DNA of 64,000 nt from Seriola aureovittata. Its lineage: Eukaryota > Chordata > Actinopteri > Carangiformes > Carangidae. Below the pieces are notes generated by a model. That model did not search any database, was not told the origin of the DNA, and saw only the letters and a list, made by a program, of their open reading frames with translations. The stretch lies in the NCBI RefSeq assembly GCF_021018895.1, contig NC_079377.1, positions 6,392,501 through 6,456,500 on the forward strand. The letters are read 5' to 3'. Within the stretch, counting starts at the first letter, position 1; each line of letters opens with the position of its first letter. The position numbers were made by a program, and so were the translations under genes. Below are positions 63,905-64,000 of the stretch, piece by piece.

Positions 63905-64000
63905 CAGTGTGTATAGTGTCCCGCTGACAACAGTGTCCTGGCTGTGATTTGGATAGTTGGAGGTGCTGACAGGCTGGTGTTGTTTCATGGTCCTGTTGGG

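Larger units (their letters stand above)
36371..64000. other. Intergenic region downstream of zfp36l2
   Basis: About 27.6 kb without a recognised protein-coding gene, tRNA or rRNA. Open frames are short, often run through dinucleotide repeats, and resemble no family I know. It holds the repeats listed separately and two exon-like segments (40610-40673, 45966-46027) discussed as findings. Enhancers are plausible in a gene-poor stretch next to a regulated gene, but cannot be seen without comparative data. Confidence 0.6.

Overview
The window looks like nuclear genomic DNA from a teleost fish, probably a percomorph. It has spliced vertebrate genes with GT/AG introns, dozens of long (GT)n/(CA)n microsatellites, and several interspersed repeat families of the kind common in ray-finned fish. 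No bacterial, phage or organellar features were seen. The species cannot be named from sequence alone.

Layout: two protein-coding genes lie in tandem on the + strand. Positions 1-29729 hold the 3' part of thada, with seven coding exons between 7710 and 29729 (451 whole codons plus the stop). Everything before 7710 reads as the intron upstream of the first visible exon. About 3.2 kb downstream is a complete two-exon zfp36l2 (coding 32942-32992 and 33228-34430, 417 aa), followed by a roughly 1.9 kb AU-rich 3' UTR. From about 36.4 kb to 64 kb no gene is convincing. That stretch holds microsatellites, transposon remnants and a few weak exon-like segments. The order thada then zfp36l2, same strand, matches the vertebrate arrangement known from human 2p21 and supports the zfp36l2 assignment over its paralogues.

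The genes are not known to act in one pathway. THADA is the vertebrate relative of yeast Trm732, which partners a tRNA ribose methyltransferase. Zfp36l2 is a tandem CCCH zinc-finger protein that binds AU-rich elements and recruits the CCR4-NOT deadenylase. The zfp36l2 mRNA itself carries UAUUUAU elements, so self-regulation is plausible.

No new multi-gene system is evident. The most interesting points are: a thada splice acceptor preceded by about 150 nt without any adenosine, so its branch point must be distant; a SINE-like insertion in the zfp36l2 3' UTR that supplies a proximal AATAAA ahead of all the AU-rich elements; a hAT-type miniature transposon with a perfect 8-bp target duplication; one miniature element nested in another; a 93-bp palindromic element; and two exon-like segments in the downstream intergenic DNA.
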